From: Prevotella sp.
GTDB lineage: Bacteria > Bacteroidota > Bacteroidia > Bacteroidales > Bacteroidaceae
NCBI GenBank assembly: GCA_021204605.1
Contig: JAJPZD010000126.1
Location: 1 to 22,222, forward strand
Length of the DNA: 22,222 nucleotides
Reading direction: 5' to 3'
Position numbers and translations under genes: made by a program. Positions 1-5,999 of this stretch are shown here, piece by piece. A model generated the notes under the pieces. It had not been told where the DNA came from and did no database searches. It was given only the letters and a program-made list of their open reading frames with translations. The stretch's first letter is position 1. Every line of letters begins with the position of its first letter.

Positions 1-1052
1 GCTTCTGTGATGAGCGAGTATTTCTTACCGTCGGTGGTGTAGCTGTAATCGTTGAGAGGGTCGCTCTGCATCGACTGTTCTGCCGATTGGTCATAGAGAT
101 AGTCTTTCATCTGATACGAGTAGTCGGTGCCGATATATGTACCCACTGCATTCAACGCTATATTCTGGTTGTGGGGCATGTTGAGAGAGTAATAGATGTC
201 GAATGCCGGTGTTTGTGTTCCATCTTTTATTTTGTTGAATAAGTAGAGTTCGGGCTGCCCTGTCTCCTCAACCAACTTGTTGACGCCGCGTTTCGGAGAG
301 TTGTAGTTGTTGAACTTAAAGGCTATGTTCAATGTGTATTTGTCAGGCTCAGCAAGGTTGTATGCTATCTGTATGTCGTTGGTGGCGTACATGAAAGGGG
401 TGTTAAGGCCGATGTAGTTCTTGTCGTGTACCGTGCCATCAGGGAATTTATATGTTGTGTAGCTGCTATACCGCCGCTTGTCGTATTCACGATATGAGAA
501 GTCGTAGTTGATGCTGAACTCCGATTTCTTATAGTTGAACTTGAAATAAGTATCGGTGTTGTTGAAGCCAGTGGTGAAGGCCTGGCCGGTGCTTGCGCCT
601 CCCACACAACCGGAATATCTGCGCTTTACTACATAGTTGATCACGGCGGCGAGGTTGTCGTCGGAATACCTTACGCCAGGGTTGTCGATGTATTCCACGC
701 GCAGCACTTCATCTGTCTGCAGTGATATGATGTCCTGCATCTCCGCTTTTATGTCGTTTATGCGTATCTGCACGTCGCCGCCCCGTGTGGAGCTGATTTT
801 ACGTTCGGCAATGTTCACCCTGATACCGTTGAGCGAGAGCTTGTCAAGCAACTCATACCCGTTTGACGAGTGCTTTACTATTGTCTTGGAGGGAATATAC
901 AGTTGTCGGTCCACCTTGTTGATTATCCGTACCCCGTTGACTGTTACCTCATTAAGATTGATTGTGGTGTCAGCCGCTACAATGTCATCTTGCGCCATTG
1001 CCACTGCACAAACAGAAAGCAGAATAAATAAAACGAGTTTTCTTAGTGCCAT
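1..1052 (-). CDS. Outer-membrane TonB-plug/beta-barrel protein (N-terminal part; cut by window edge)
   Basis: About 350 codons are visible, reading leftward from ATG at 1052; the C-terminus lies outside the window. Residues 1-20 form a signal peptide (MALRKLVLFILLSVCAVAMA). Next comes a plug-like stretch around residues 22-125, including LNEVTVNG and VEYIDNPGVRYSDDN. After that are alternating aromatic/polar segments ending in Y/F, typical of beta-strands of an outer-membrane barrel. No carboxypeptidase-regulatory repeat precedes the plug. The family is the Bacteroidota TonB-dependent-receptor-like outer-membrane barrels, usually 700-900 aa; the substrate cannot be told. The start is supported by TAAGG just upstream. 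Only about 20 nt separate the start from the tRNA-Glu terminator, so no separate promoter is evident and read-through from the tRNA unit is possible. The family call is fairly sure, the role is not. Confidence 0.8.
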   Translation of the reverse strand, partial: MALRKLVLFILLSVCAVAMAQDDIVAADTTINLNEVTVNGVRIINKVDRQLYIPSKTIVKHSSNGYELLDKLSLNGIRVNIAERKISSTRGGDVQIRINDIKAEMQDIISLQTDEVLRVEYIDNPGVRYSDDNLAAVINYVVKRRYSGCVGGASTGQAFTTGFNNTDTYFKFNYKKSEFSINYDFSYREYDKRRYSSYTTYKFPDGTVHDKNYIGLNTPFMYATNDIQIAYNLAEPDKYTLNIAFKFNNYNSPKRGVNKLVEETGQPELYLFNKIKDGTQTPAFDIYYSLNMPHNQNIALNAVGTYIGTDYSYQMKDYLYDQSAEQSMQSDPLNDYSYTTDGKKYSLITE

Positions 1053-1074
1053 TGCCTTATCTTTTGTCAGTATA

Positions 1075-1113
1075 AAAAACAGCACCTTGTAAATAAATTA
1101 TCTACAAGGTGCT
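1075..1113 (-). terminator. Rho-independent terminator after tRNA-Glu
   Basis: A perfect 10-bp inverted repeat, AGCACCTTGT (1081-1090) and ACAAGGTGCT (1104-1113), has a 13-nt A/T-rich loop. On the minus strand it is followed by G and six T (1080-1074). It lies immediately 3' of tRNA-Glu and just upstream of the outer-membrane protein gene. Confidence 0.85.
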
Positions 1114-1117
1114 TTTG

Positions 1118-1189
1118 TAGTGGATAGGGGAATCGAACCCCTATGCCAAGATTGAGAATCTTGTATCCTAACCATTAGATGAATCCACC
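1118..1189 (-). tRNA. tRNA-Glu (anticodon CTC)
   Basis: A 72-nt cloverleaf reads on the minus strand. The 7-bp acceptor is GGTGGAT/ATCCACT, with a G-U first pair. The D stem is ATCT/GGAT with AATGGTTA in the loop. The anticodon stem CAAGA/TCTTG encloses TTCTCAA, giving anticodon CTC. The T arm is AGGGG-TTCGATT-CCCCT. The discriminator base is A and no CCA is encoded. It reads GAG glutamate codons. A promoter lies about 100 nt upstream (1292-1322) and a terminator follows directly. Confidence 0.95.
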
Positions 1190-1211
1190 CTATTTACGCT
1201 CCAACCCTATT

Positions 1212-1234
1212 GGGGGGGGGAAAAAATTTTTTTT
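1212..1234. repeat. Homopolymer block G9-A6-T8 in the tRNA leader
   Basis: Nine G (1212-1220), six A (1221-1226) and eight T (1227-1234) follow one another between the promoter and the 5' end of tRNA-Glu. Read with transcription the order is A8, T6, C9. It could be prone to slippage in the cell or in sequencing. Confidence 0.9.
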
Positions 1235-1289
1235 ACGTATTGTCCAGCAAAAATCGGATTGTGAAATCCCTCTCTTATTCAGAGAGCGG

Positions 1290-1361
1290 TGCAAAGGTAA
1301 GACAAAGTTTTGGATTTCACAAGAAATTCAACTCGTTTTTTTAAACATCTTTTAATTTATG
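1290..1361. repeat. Direct repeat, left copy, flanking the Abi gene
   Basis: This stretch starts with TGCAAAGGTAAGACAAAG and ends with CATCTTTTAATTTATG. It matches 2545-2615 except for one C/T substitution and one extra T in a T-run. The similarity stops abruptly on both sides. The repeat contains a leftward promoter (see 1292-1322). The two copies bracket a 1.18-kb segment whose only gene is the Abi_2 protein. Confidence 0.95.
1292..1322 (-). promoter_or_regulatory. Promoter for tRNA-Glu (inside left direct repeat)
   Basis: On the minus strand, TTG (1322-1320), then 20 nt, then TACCTTTG (1299-1292) fits the Bacteroidota -33/-7 pattern TTTG-N19-20-TAnnTTTG. Transcription would start near 1286, about 97 nt before the tRNA. 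A 6-bp hairpin, CTCTCT (1270-1275) with AGAGAG (1281-1286), sits at the start of the leader. GTGAAATCC (1261-1269) and GGATTTCAC (1312-1320) form an inverted repeat around the -7 box. Confidence 0.75.
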
Positions 1362-1440
1362 CTATTATCAATAAGGTAAATGCCAAATTAATAATATAAA
1401 ACCTTTGAAAAATTTTTCGACAATTCATGGTTTGCGTGTA

Positions 1441-2334
1441 TTATATCCAAAAAGGATCTTCTTTCCAATTTTGAGGAAATCCCATCGCTGCTGTATCTAC
1501 GTTAGGAAAAGATTGTATCAATGATTTGAAATTCTGAGTCAATGTATTATTTGGATTTATTGTGTTGAGCCAATAAATTAAACAACAAAAAACAGAATAA
1601 AAACGGTTAGAACTTTGAGGTTTGTTCATTATCCACAAATTGTGTAAAGTATCAGGAATCTGTGGTATAGCAGGCATGGCTCGATTCCAAATGCGTTCAT
1701 GATGTGCGCACGCATTTCTTAGTGCATTGACAGATTTCATCCAGCTTCCAAGTATCTCATGTTGTGGAACAAAATATGAACGTGCAATATTCTTTTTGAT
1801 ACGTGTATCTGAAAAATTTAAATAGAGTTTGGTAAGACAACCAAATGAAACCAGCTCCAACATTTTCCATGCTGGTGGATAACCTTCTTTACCATATTTG
1901 GCGTAATGTTCTTTAATAAAATCGCTTTTGGAGCGTTGGAGCTCTCTTTCCAATGTTCCTAAATTTTCAGTAAACTTATGTTTGTCAATAGCCAGTTCTG
2001 GTTGCATAAACCAGAATGGTCCATAGCTTAATGAAAAATGGTTGATAATCTTTGCTCGCAGAGAAATTTCTATTTGCTGAATTGCAGAAAACACAAGTTC
2101 TCTTAATTGAGTATCAAACTTATATAATGCCACTGCCTTTTCAAAAGAAGCATCAGTTTTGTACTTATGTGTAACGTGATTTTGTTCCATAGGACGAAGA
2201 TAAGTCCTAAAACGAAAATAACTGATATTTTCAAGAAATGTCAAAATTTCGTTGTTGTCAGCAAATGTTAACCCTCTATTTTTTAATATTTGGATTAAAT
2301 CTGGAATTTTGAGAGGTGATTTTGTGTAATTCAT
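1441..2334 (-). CDS. Abi_2 family (AbiD/AbiF-like) abortive-infection protein with HEPN motifs
   Basis: This 297-aa soluble protein has no signal peptide. It resembles the Abi_2 family (AbiD/AbiF), starting with an SPLKIPDLIQILKNRGL-type segment and continuing with ISYFRFRTYLRP and QIEISLRAKIINHF. Two R-X4-6-H signatures are visible: R93-H99 (RAKIINH) and R206-H211 (RNACAHHER). The second is the classic HEPN ribonuclease motif. In this family the protein is thought to cleave RNA and stop growth during phage attack, and AbiF members have been reported with a non-coding RNA antitoxin. The gene stands alone between two ~71-bp direct repeats, is visibly more A/T-rich than its neighbours, and has a candidate small RNA upstream (2484-2541). 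This suggests a small acquired defence or toxin cassette. The start ATG at 2334 is the only good one. The exact subfamily is not certain. Confidence 0.85.
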   Translation of the reverse strand: MNYTKSPLKIPDLIQILKNRGLTFADNNEILTFLENISYFRFRTYLRPMEQNHVTHKYKTDASFEKAVALYKFDTQLRELVFSAIQQIEISLRAKIINHFSLSYGPFWFMQPELAIDKHKFTENLGTLERELQRSKSDFIKEHYAKYGKEGYPPAWKMLELVSFGCLTKLYLNFSDTRIKKNIARSYFVPQHEILGSWMKSVNALRNACAHHERIWNRAMPAIPQIPDTLHNLWIMNKPQSSNRFYSVFCCLIYWLNTINPNNTLTQNFKSLIQSFPNVDTAAMGFPQNWKEDPFWI

Positions 2335-2483
2335 AATTAAAAAAAAAGTCGGATTTTATCAGAATATTGCCCTATAATGCTGTCTAATCCTCATGATATT
2401 ATCCAAATCAATATTTTAAACGAACTTGGTTTTTATATGCTTAATCAGTGAGTTCAAATATGTTCAGCTAAGCTAAAATAGCT

Positions 2484-2541
2484 AAAAGAAAAAGTTCCGC
2501 CCTGGTACGCTGTATAAAATAGGAAGCGTGGCGGAATCTAG
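2484..2541 (-). ncRNA. Candidate ~58-nt hairpin RNA upstream of the Abi gene (or attenuator)
   Basis: Just downstream of the promoter at 2547-2577, the minus strand reads a hairpin. The outer stem is TTCCGCC/GGCGGAA (+ positions 2530-2536 and 2495-2501). The inner stem is ACGC/GCGT (2526-2529 and 2507-2510). There is a 5-nt one-sided bulge and a 15-nt loop. CTTTTTCTTTT follows (2494-2484), a good intrinsic-terminator tail. The predicted product is a short structured RNA ending about 150 nt before the Abi start. By analogy with AbiF RNA antitoxins it could be the partner of the HEPN protein. It could also be a transcription attenuator for that gene. The sequence and structure are direct observations; the role is inference. 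Confidence 0.5.
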
Positions 2542-2544
2542 CGA

Positions 2545-2615
2545 TGCAAAGGTAAGACAAAGTTTTGGATTTCACAAGAAATTCAACTTGTTTTTTAAAC
2601 ATCTTTTAATTTATG
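2545..2615. repeat. Direct repeat, right copy, flanking the Abi gene
   Basis: This 71-bp near-identical copy of 1290-1361 has one substitution and one T fewer. Sequence outside the copy (GGCGGAATCTAGCGA on the left, TGACTCACC on the right) is unrelated to that flanking the left copy. Confidence 0.95.
2547..2577 (-). promoter_or_regulatory. Leftward promoter in right direct repeat, reading to the hairpin RNA and Abi gene
   Basis: TTG (2577-2575), 20 nt, then TACCTTTG (2554-2547) on the minus strand is identical to the tRNA-Glu promoter at 1292-1322. Transcription would start near 2541. Between the hairpin terminator (2484) and the Abi start (2334) are about 150 A/T-rich nt. These include tandem nonamers GCTAAAATA and GCTAAAAGA (2472-2489, + strand). 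No second strong promoter was seen there. Confidence 0.7.
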
Positions 2616-2710
2616 TGACTCACCAATGTTGGAAATGATTTATTTTATCCGAAAAATTTACGTGAGTGAAATAATATTATGCGAAAAAAGGATTAATGGA
2701 GAATTTTTTA

Positions 2711-2718
2711 TATTTTTG
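2711..2718 (+). promoter_or_regulatory. -7 promoter element for yhhQ-queF
   Basis: TATTTTTG matches TAnnTTTG exactly. The expected -33 region has no clear TTG. Transcription would start near 2724, only a few nt before the riboswitch. This excludes an upstream start such as ATG 2626 for the transporter. Confidence 0.6.
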
Positions 2719-2728
2719 CGCTCGAAAC

Positions 2729-2760
2729 AGAGTGCTTGCAACCTCTATAAAAACAAGGAA
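2729..2760 (+). promoter_or_regulatory. preQ1-I-like riboswitch covering the yhhQ ribosome-binding site
   Basis: The compact H-type pseudoknot architecture of preQ1 class I aptamers is visible. P1 is AGAG (2729-2732) with CTCT (2743-2746). The 10-nt loop TGCTTGCAAC lies between them. The A-rich tail ATAAAAACAAGG follows (2747-2758). P2 is a perfect 4-bp pairing of CTTG (2735-2738) with CAAG (2754-2757). Compared with the Thermoanaerobacter tengcongensis aptamer as remembered, the loop's first U, the G at loop position 6 and the specificity C (C2742) are in place, and the tail ends in the same AACAAGG. CAAGGA also contains the Shine-Dalgarno sequence, so ligand binding should block translation. 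The downstream genes handle queuosine precursors, as expected. P1 is short (4 bp, or 5 with a bulged U). Confidence 0.8.
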
Positions 2761-3447
2761 ATGAAAGAAAGAAAGCGACAGGTAAGTGTGCTGTTCATGC
2801 TTTTCAGCATACTTTTTTGCGTTTGCCTGATAACGGCAAACGTATTGGAGACAAAGCAGATATTGTTGGGACCTGTGAATATCACAGGCGGATTGTTGGT
2901 TTTCCCAGTATCATATATTATAAACGACTGTGTCTGCGAGGTGTGGGGCTATCGTAAGGCACGCCTGCTGATATGGACGGGATTTGCGATGAATTTCATC
3001 TTCGTGTTGTTCGGTGCATTGGCGGATGCCATACCGGGTGCGCCATATTGGAACAACGAGGAGGGCTTTCATGCCGTGTTCGGTCTTGCACCACGCATTG
3101 CAGCAGCGTCGTTTGTGGCTTTCTTGGTCGGCTCGTTCATCAACGCCTACGTGATGAGCCGCATGAAAATATCCTCAAAGGGCAGACATTTCTCTTTGCG
3201 TGCCGTGGTAAGCACTATATTCGGAGAGGGAGCCGATTCTATCGTGTTTTTTCCGTTGGCTCTGTCAGGAGTTGTACCTGCGACGGAGATGCTGTCGCTG
3301 ATTATGTCGCAGGTGATGCTGAAAACTTTGTATGAGATAATCGTGCTGCCGCTTACTATCCGTGTCGTAAAAAAGACGAAGGAGTATGAGGGTACAGATG
3401 TATATGATAATGGAATCAATTACAATGTATTTAAGGTAAAGGAGTAG
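2761..3447 (+). CDS. yhhQ: Queuosine precursor transporter (YhhQ/COG1738 family)
   Basis: This 228-aa protein has about six membrane segments. ETKQILLGPVNITGGLLVFP and then SYIINDCVCEVWGYRKAR form the signature region of the YhhQ/VUT family, which imports preQ0 or preQ1 for queuosine synthesis. The start ATG at 2761 is chosen because AAGGA is well placed and a preQ1-like riboswitch ends exactly there. An in-frame ATG at 2626 would lie upstream of the promoter. queF follows after 5 nt. The likely role is uptake of a deazaguanine precursor across the inner membrane, repressed when preQ1 is plentiful. The family call is secure; whether preQ0, preQ1 or queuine is the substrate cannot be read from sequence. 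Confidence 0.9.
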   Translation: MKERKRQVSVLFMLFSILFCVCLITANVLETKQILLGPVNITGGLLVFPVSYIINDCVCEVWGYRKARLLIWTGFAMNFIFVLFGALADAIPGAPYWNNEEGFHAVFGLAPRIAAASFVAFLVGSFINAYVMSRMKISSKGRHFSLRAVVSTIFGEGADSIVFFPLALSGVVPATEMLSLIMSQVMLKTLYEIIVLPLTIRVVKKTKEYEGTDVYDNGINYNVFKVKE

Positions 3448-3452
3448 AATAA

Positions 3453-3923
3453 ATGAGAGATGACAGAAAAGGCGATGGACTGAGAAGTTTAGGTGCGAAG
3501 ACTGAATACAAGCTGGATTATTCGCCGGAGGTATTGGAGACATTTGCCAACAAGCATCCGGAGAATGACTATTGGGTGAGGTTCAACTGTCCAGAGTTCA
3601 CGTCGCTATGCCCGATAACCGGTCAGCCGGACTTTGCGGAGATAAGGATCAGCTATGTACCTGGGGAGCGTATGGTAGAGAGCAAGAGTCTGAAACTCTA
3701 CCTATTCAGTTTCAGAAACCATGGTGATTTTCATGAGGACTGTGTGAACATAATCATGAAAGACCTTATAAAACTTATGAATCCCAAATATATCGAGGTA
3801 ACGGGAATATTCACCCCAAGGGGTGGGATAAGCATATACCCGTATGCCAATTTCGGTATGCCAGGAACAAAATACGAGAAATTGGCTGAGGCGAGGTTTC
3901 AGAATTTCGGCTTAAAGGGTTAA
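3453..3923 (+). CDS. queF: NADPH-dependent 7-cyano-7-deazaguanine (preQ0) reductase QueF
   Basis: This 156-aa protein is the short single-domain (type I) QueF form. It reduces the nitrile of preQ0 to preQ1 with NADPH in the cytoplasm. The nucleophilic Cys53 lies in EFTSLCPITGQPDFA together with Asp60. The family motif ESKSLKLYLFSFRNH (E76 to H90) and the HED segment (94-96) are intact. The gene is translationally close to yhhQ, whose stop is 5 nt upstream, and shares its riboswitch-controlled transcript. Together the pair imports preQ0 and converts it to preQ1. The stop codon overlaps the stop of the convergent lipoprotein gene. Confidence 0.95.
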   Translation: MRDDRKGDGLRSLGAKTEYKLDYSPEVLETFANKHPENDYWVRFNCPEFTSLCPITGQPDFAEIRISYVPGERMVESKSLKLYLFSFRNHGDFHEDCVNIIMKDLIKLMNPKYIEVTGIFTPRGGISIYPYANFGMPGTKYEKLAEARFQNFGLKG

Positions 3924-4666
3924 TCTTTTCTATAATATCCTTGTGTGCCGTTTTTGAATTTCAGTCGGAGGCTATCCTTTCTGAGGAAAGTGATCTCCGC
4001 AGTATCGTTTTCCAAGACAGTGGAGATTTTCTTGTCTTGTCTTACTACTTGTTTTTGTGAGAGGATAAGTGCTCCGTTGTAAATTCTCCATTCAGTATAA
4101 TTCTTTATTTCCGGATAAACCACCGGACTGTTGTCCTGGTTAGAATATTTTTTGCCGATAGGCTCAGCCACATTATTACGTTTTAGAGCGAAACCCTGTT
4201 CGTTTGGTTTCATACTTGACTGTATTATCGAGTCGACATTCTCGTCTATGTTTTTGGAATTCAGCTCTTTCTTTATGCCGTTACGCAGTACAGGCATTGC
4301 CTGATAAACCCAGTTGCCTTTCAGTTGGTCGAGGTTGATCACCTCATCGGCTACGGTGCTGTCGTTAGGGTTGAGCACTACGGCAATCCAGTCGCCCGTG
4401 GTCATTCGTCCCAATATTCTGTGTTTCTGAACGGCATCGATGATGTCGTAGGTTATGGGGTCTCCACCATCGAAAGAGAGGAAAATGAGTACTGAGTCAG
4501 TACAACCCTCGCAGGCAAGCCCATAGAGCGTGGAGTCACCTTCAAACTTCGTTGTCGAACTGATGGAATCGTTTGTTAAAGTCTTATTCTGCTTTGTCTT
4601 GTTACTACTGCATGAAATTGCGGAGAAGGCGAAGATAAGAAAAATGAAAGGTATGAGTTTTTTCAT
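3920..4666 (-). CDS. Lipoprotein of unknown function
   Basis: This 248-aa protein begins MKKLIPFIFLIFAFSAISCS. A lipobox AISC places the lipidated cysteine at residue 19, so it should be anchored in an outer or inner membrane leaflet. The mature part contains a CxxC pair (C52, C55 in LACEGCTDS), an acidic central region, and a C-terminal half with short alternating strands (ITFLRKDSLRLKFKNGTQGYY), suggesting a small beta-barrel or lipocalin-like fold. No catalytic motif is recognised. It has its own promoter (TAAGTTTG at 4714-4707). It converges on queF, and the two stop codons overlap at 3920-3923, leaving no room for a terminator. The function is not assigned. Confidence 0.8.
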   Translation of the reverse strand: MKKLIPFIFLIFAFSAISCSSNKTKQNKTLTNDSISSTTKFEGDSTLYGLACEGCTDSVLIFLSFDGGDPITYDIIDAVQKHRILGRMTTGDWIAVVLNPNDSTVADEVINLDQLKGNWVYQAMPVLRNGIKKELNSKNIDENVDSIIQSSMKPNEQGFALKRNNVAEPIGKKYSNQDNSPVVYPEIKNYTEWRIYNGALILSQKQVVRQDKKISTVLENDTAEITFLRKDSLRLKFKNGTQGYYRKD

Positions 4667-4706
4667 AATTGTCGCGGTTTATTTTTCAAAAAGTTGTTTG
4701 TTGTTG

Positions 4707-4714
4707 CAAACTTA
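4707..4714 (-). promoter_or_regulatory. -7 promoter element for the lipoprotein
   Basis: Minus-strand TAAGTTTG fits TAnnTTTG. It lies about 40 nt upstream of the start at 4666. The -33 element is weak. Confidence 0.5.
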
Positions 4715-4782
4715 CACAAAAACGGCGTAAAAACATAAATGTTTGGGGAATAAAACAAAATATTCGCAACCTAAACAAGTAA

Positions 4783-4823
4783 AGAGGCGTGCCCAAGCAG
4801 AAAAGCTGCTTGTTTACGCCTCT
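4783..4823 (-). terminator. Two-tier hairpin after oadB
   Basis: The outer arms are AGAGGCGT (4783-4790) and ACGCCTCT (4816-4823). The inner arms are CAAGCAG (4794-4800) and CTGCTTG (4806-4812). Both are perfect. It sits 9 nt beyond the oadB stop. The following minus-strand sequence, TTACTTGTTT, is only moderately T-rich. Confidence 0.7.
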
Positions 4824-4831
4824 CTATGAGT

Positions 4832-5989
4832 TTAAGAAAGGAACCCTAATAATGCACCTGCTGCTACTGCGGAGCCGATGACTCCAGCCACGTTAGGCCC
4901 CATGGCGTGCATGAGGAGGAAATTGTGGCGGTCGTATTCAAGTCCTATGTTGTTGGAGATGCGTGCACTCATGGGAACAGCACTTACTCCGGCGTTTCCG
5001 ATAAGCGGGTTGATTTTCTTCCTTTTCGGCAGGAAGAGGTTCATGAATTTCACGAACAGCACTCCGGAGGCAGAAGCGATAACGAAAGCCAATGCGCCGA
5101 GCAGGAAGATGAAGATGGTGTTGAGTGTGAGGAACTCGCTTGCCTGTGTGGAGCACCCTACGGTAAGTCCGAGTAGCATCACGACGATGTCGTTGAGGGA
5201 ATTGCCCGCAGTCTTTGCAAGTCGAGTCGTCTTGCCCGATTCTTTCAGCAGGTTACCAAAGAAGAGCATACCCAAGAGTGGCAGTCCTGATGGAACGATG
5301 AACGTGGTGAGCAACAGGCCGATGATAGGGAACAGGATACGCTCTGTCTGGCTGACGTTGCGTGCCGGTTTCATGTGGATTACTCTTTCTTTCTTTGTTG
5401 TGAGCAGACGCATGAGCGGCGGCTGTATCACTGGTACGAGAGCCATATAGGAATAAGCGCACACGGCAATCGCTCCCATTAGGTTGGGGCATAGTTTTGA
5501 TGAGAGGAAGATGGCAGTCGGCCCGTCTGCGCCACCGATTATTGCGATGCCGGCAGCCTGGTTGGGTTCGAAGCCAAGAGCCGTTGCCAACATATAAGCG
5601 CCGAAGATGCCGAATTGAGCCGCCGCTCCGATGAGGATAAGTTTGGGGTTACTGATAAGCGCTGAGAAGTCGGTCATTGCACCAATGCCAAGGAACACAA
5701 GAGGAGGGTACCAGCCTTGTCTCACACCTTGGTAGAAAATATTCAGCACGGAGTTGTCCTCATAAAGTCCGATTTCAAGTCCTGCGTCAGCACGGAATGG
5801 TATGTTGCCGAGGATGATGCCGAGACCAATGGGTACGAGCAACAGAGGTTCGAAGTTCTTTTTTATGGCAAGCCAGATAGCGACGATACCGATGATTATC
5901 ATAATGATATTGGTGAATTCCGCATTGGCGAAGCCAGTATATGAAAGAAACTCATTGAAGTTTCTTGCTATAAAACCTGTAAATTCCAT
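4832..5989 (-). CDS. oadB: Sodium-translocating decarboxylase beta subunit (OadB/MmdB)
   Basis: This 385-aa membrane protein is the usual length for the beta subunit of oxaloacetate or methylmalonyl-CoA decarboxylase. In this complex the subunit removes CO2 from carboxybiotin and pumps Na+ out. Hallmarks are IGGADGPTAIF (residues 151-161), the re-entrant YSYMALVPVIQPP (179-191), and the C-terminal GNAGVSAVPMSARI and HAMGPNVAGVIGSAVAAGALL. It follows the biotin carrier by 10 nt and is the last gene of the operon before a hairpin. In succinate- or propionate-forming Prevotella and Bacteroides, methylmalonyl-CoA is the likely substrate of the full complex, but the substrate is set by the alpha subunit, which is not in this window. 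Confidence 0.95.
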   Translation of the reverse strand: MEFTGFIARNFNEFLSYTGFANAEFTNIIMIIIGIVAIWLAIKKNFEPLLLVPIGLGIILGNIPFRADAGLEIGLYEDNSVLNIFYQGVRQGWYPPLVFLGIGAMTDFSALISNPKLILIGAAAQFGIFGAYMLATALGFEPNQAAGIAIIGGADGPTAIFLSSKLCPNLMGAIAVCAYSYMALVPVIQPPLMRLLTTKKERVIHMKPARNVSQTERILFPIIGLLLTTFIVPSGLPLLGMLFFGNLLKESGKTTRLAKTAGNSLNDIVVMLLGLTVGCSTQASEFLTLNTIFIFLLGALAFVIASASGVLFVKFMNLFLPKRKKINPLIGNAGVSAVPMSARISNNIGLEYDRHNFLLMHAMGPNVAGVIGSAVAAGALLGFLS

Positions 5990-5999
5990 GTCGATAAGA

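Noticed and set aside
637..1092. Plus-strand frame of 151 codons
   Set aside because: It is antisense to the outer-membrane protein gene and has no family features; other long antisense frames over oadB, the transporter and the TPR gene were dismissed the same way.
2495..2536. Integron attC-like imperfect palindrome
   Set aside because: The ends lack the GTTRRRY/RYYYAAC core sequences and no integrase is present; the T-run on one side fits a transcriptional hairpin better.
2626..2760. ATG 2626 as a longer start of the transporter, adding 45 residues
   Set aside because: The promoter -7 box (2711-2718) and riboswitch lie inside this extension, and the family N-terminus fits ATG 2761 with its AAGGA.
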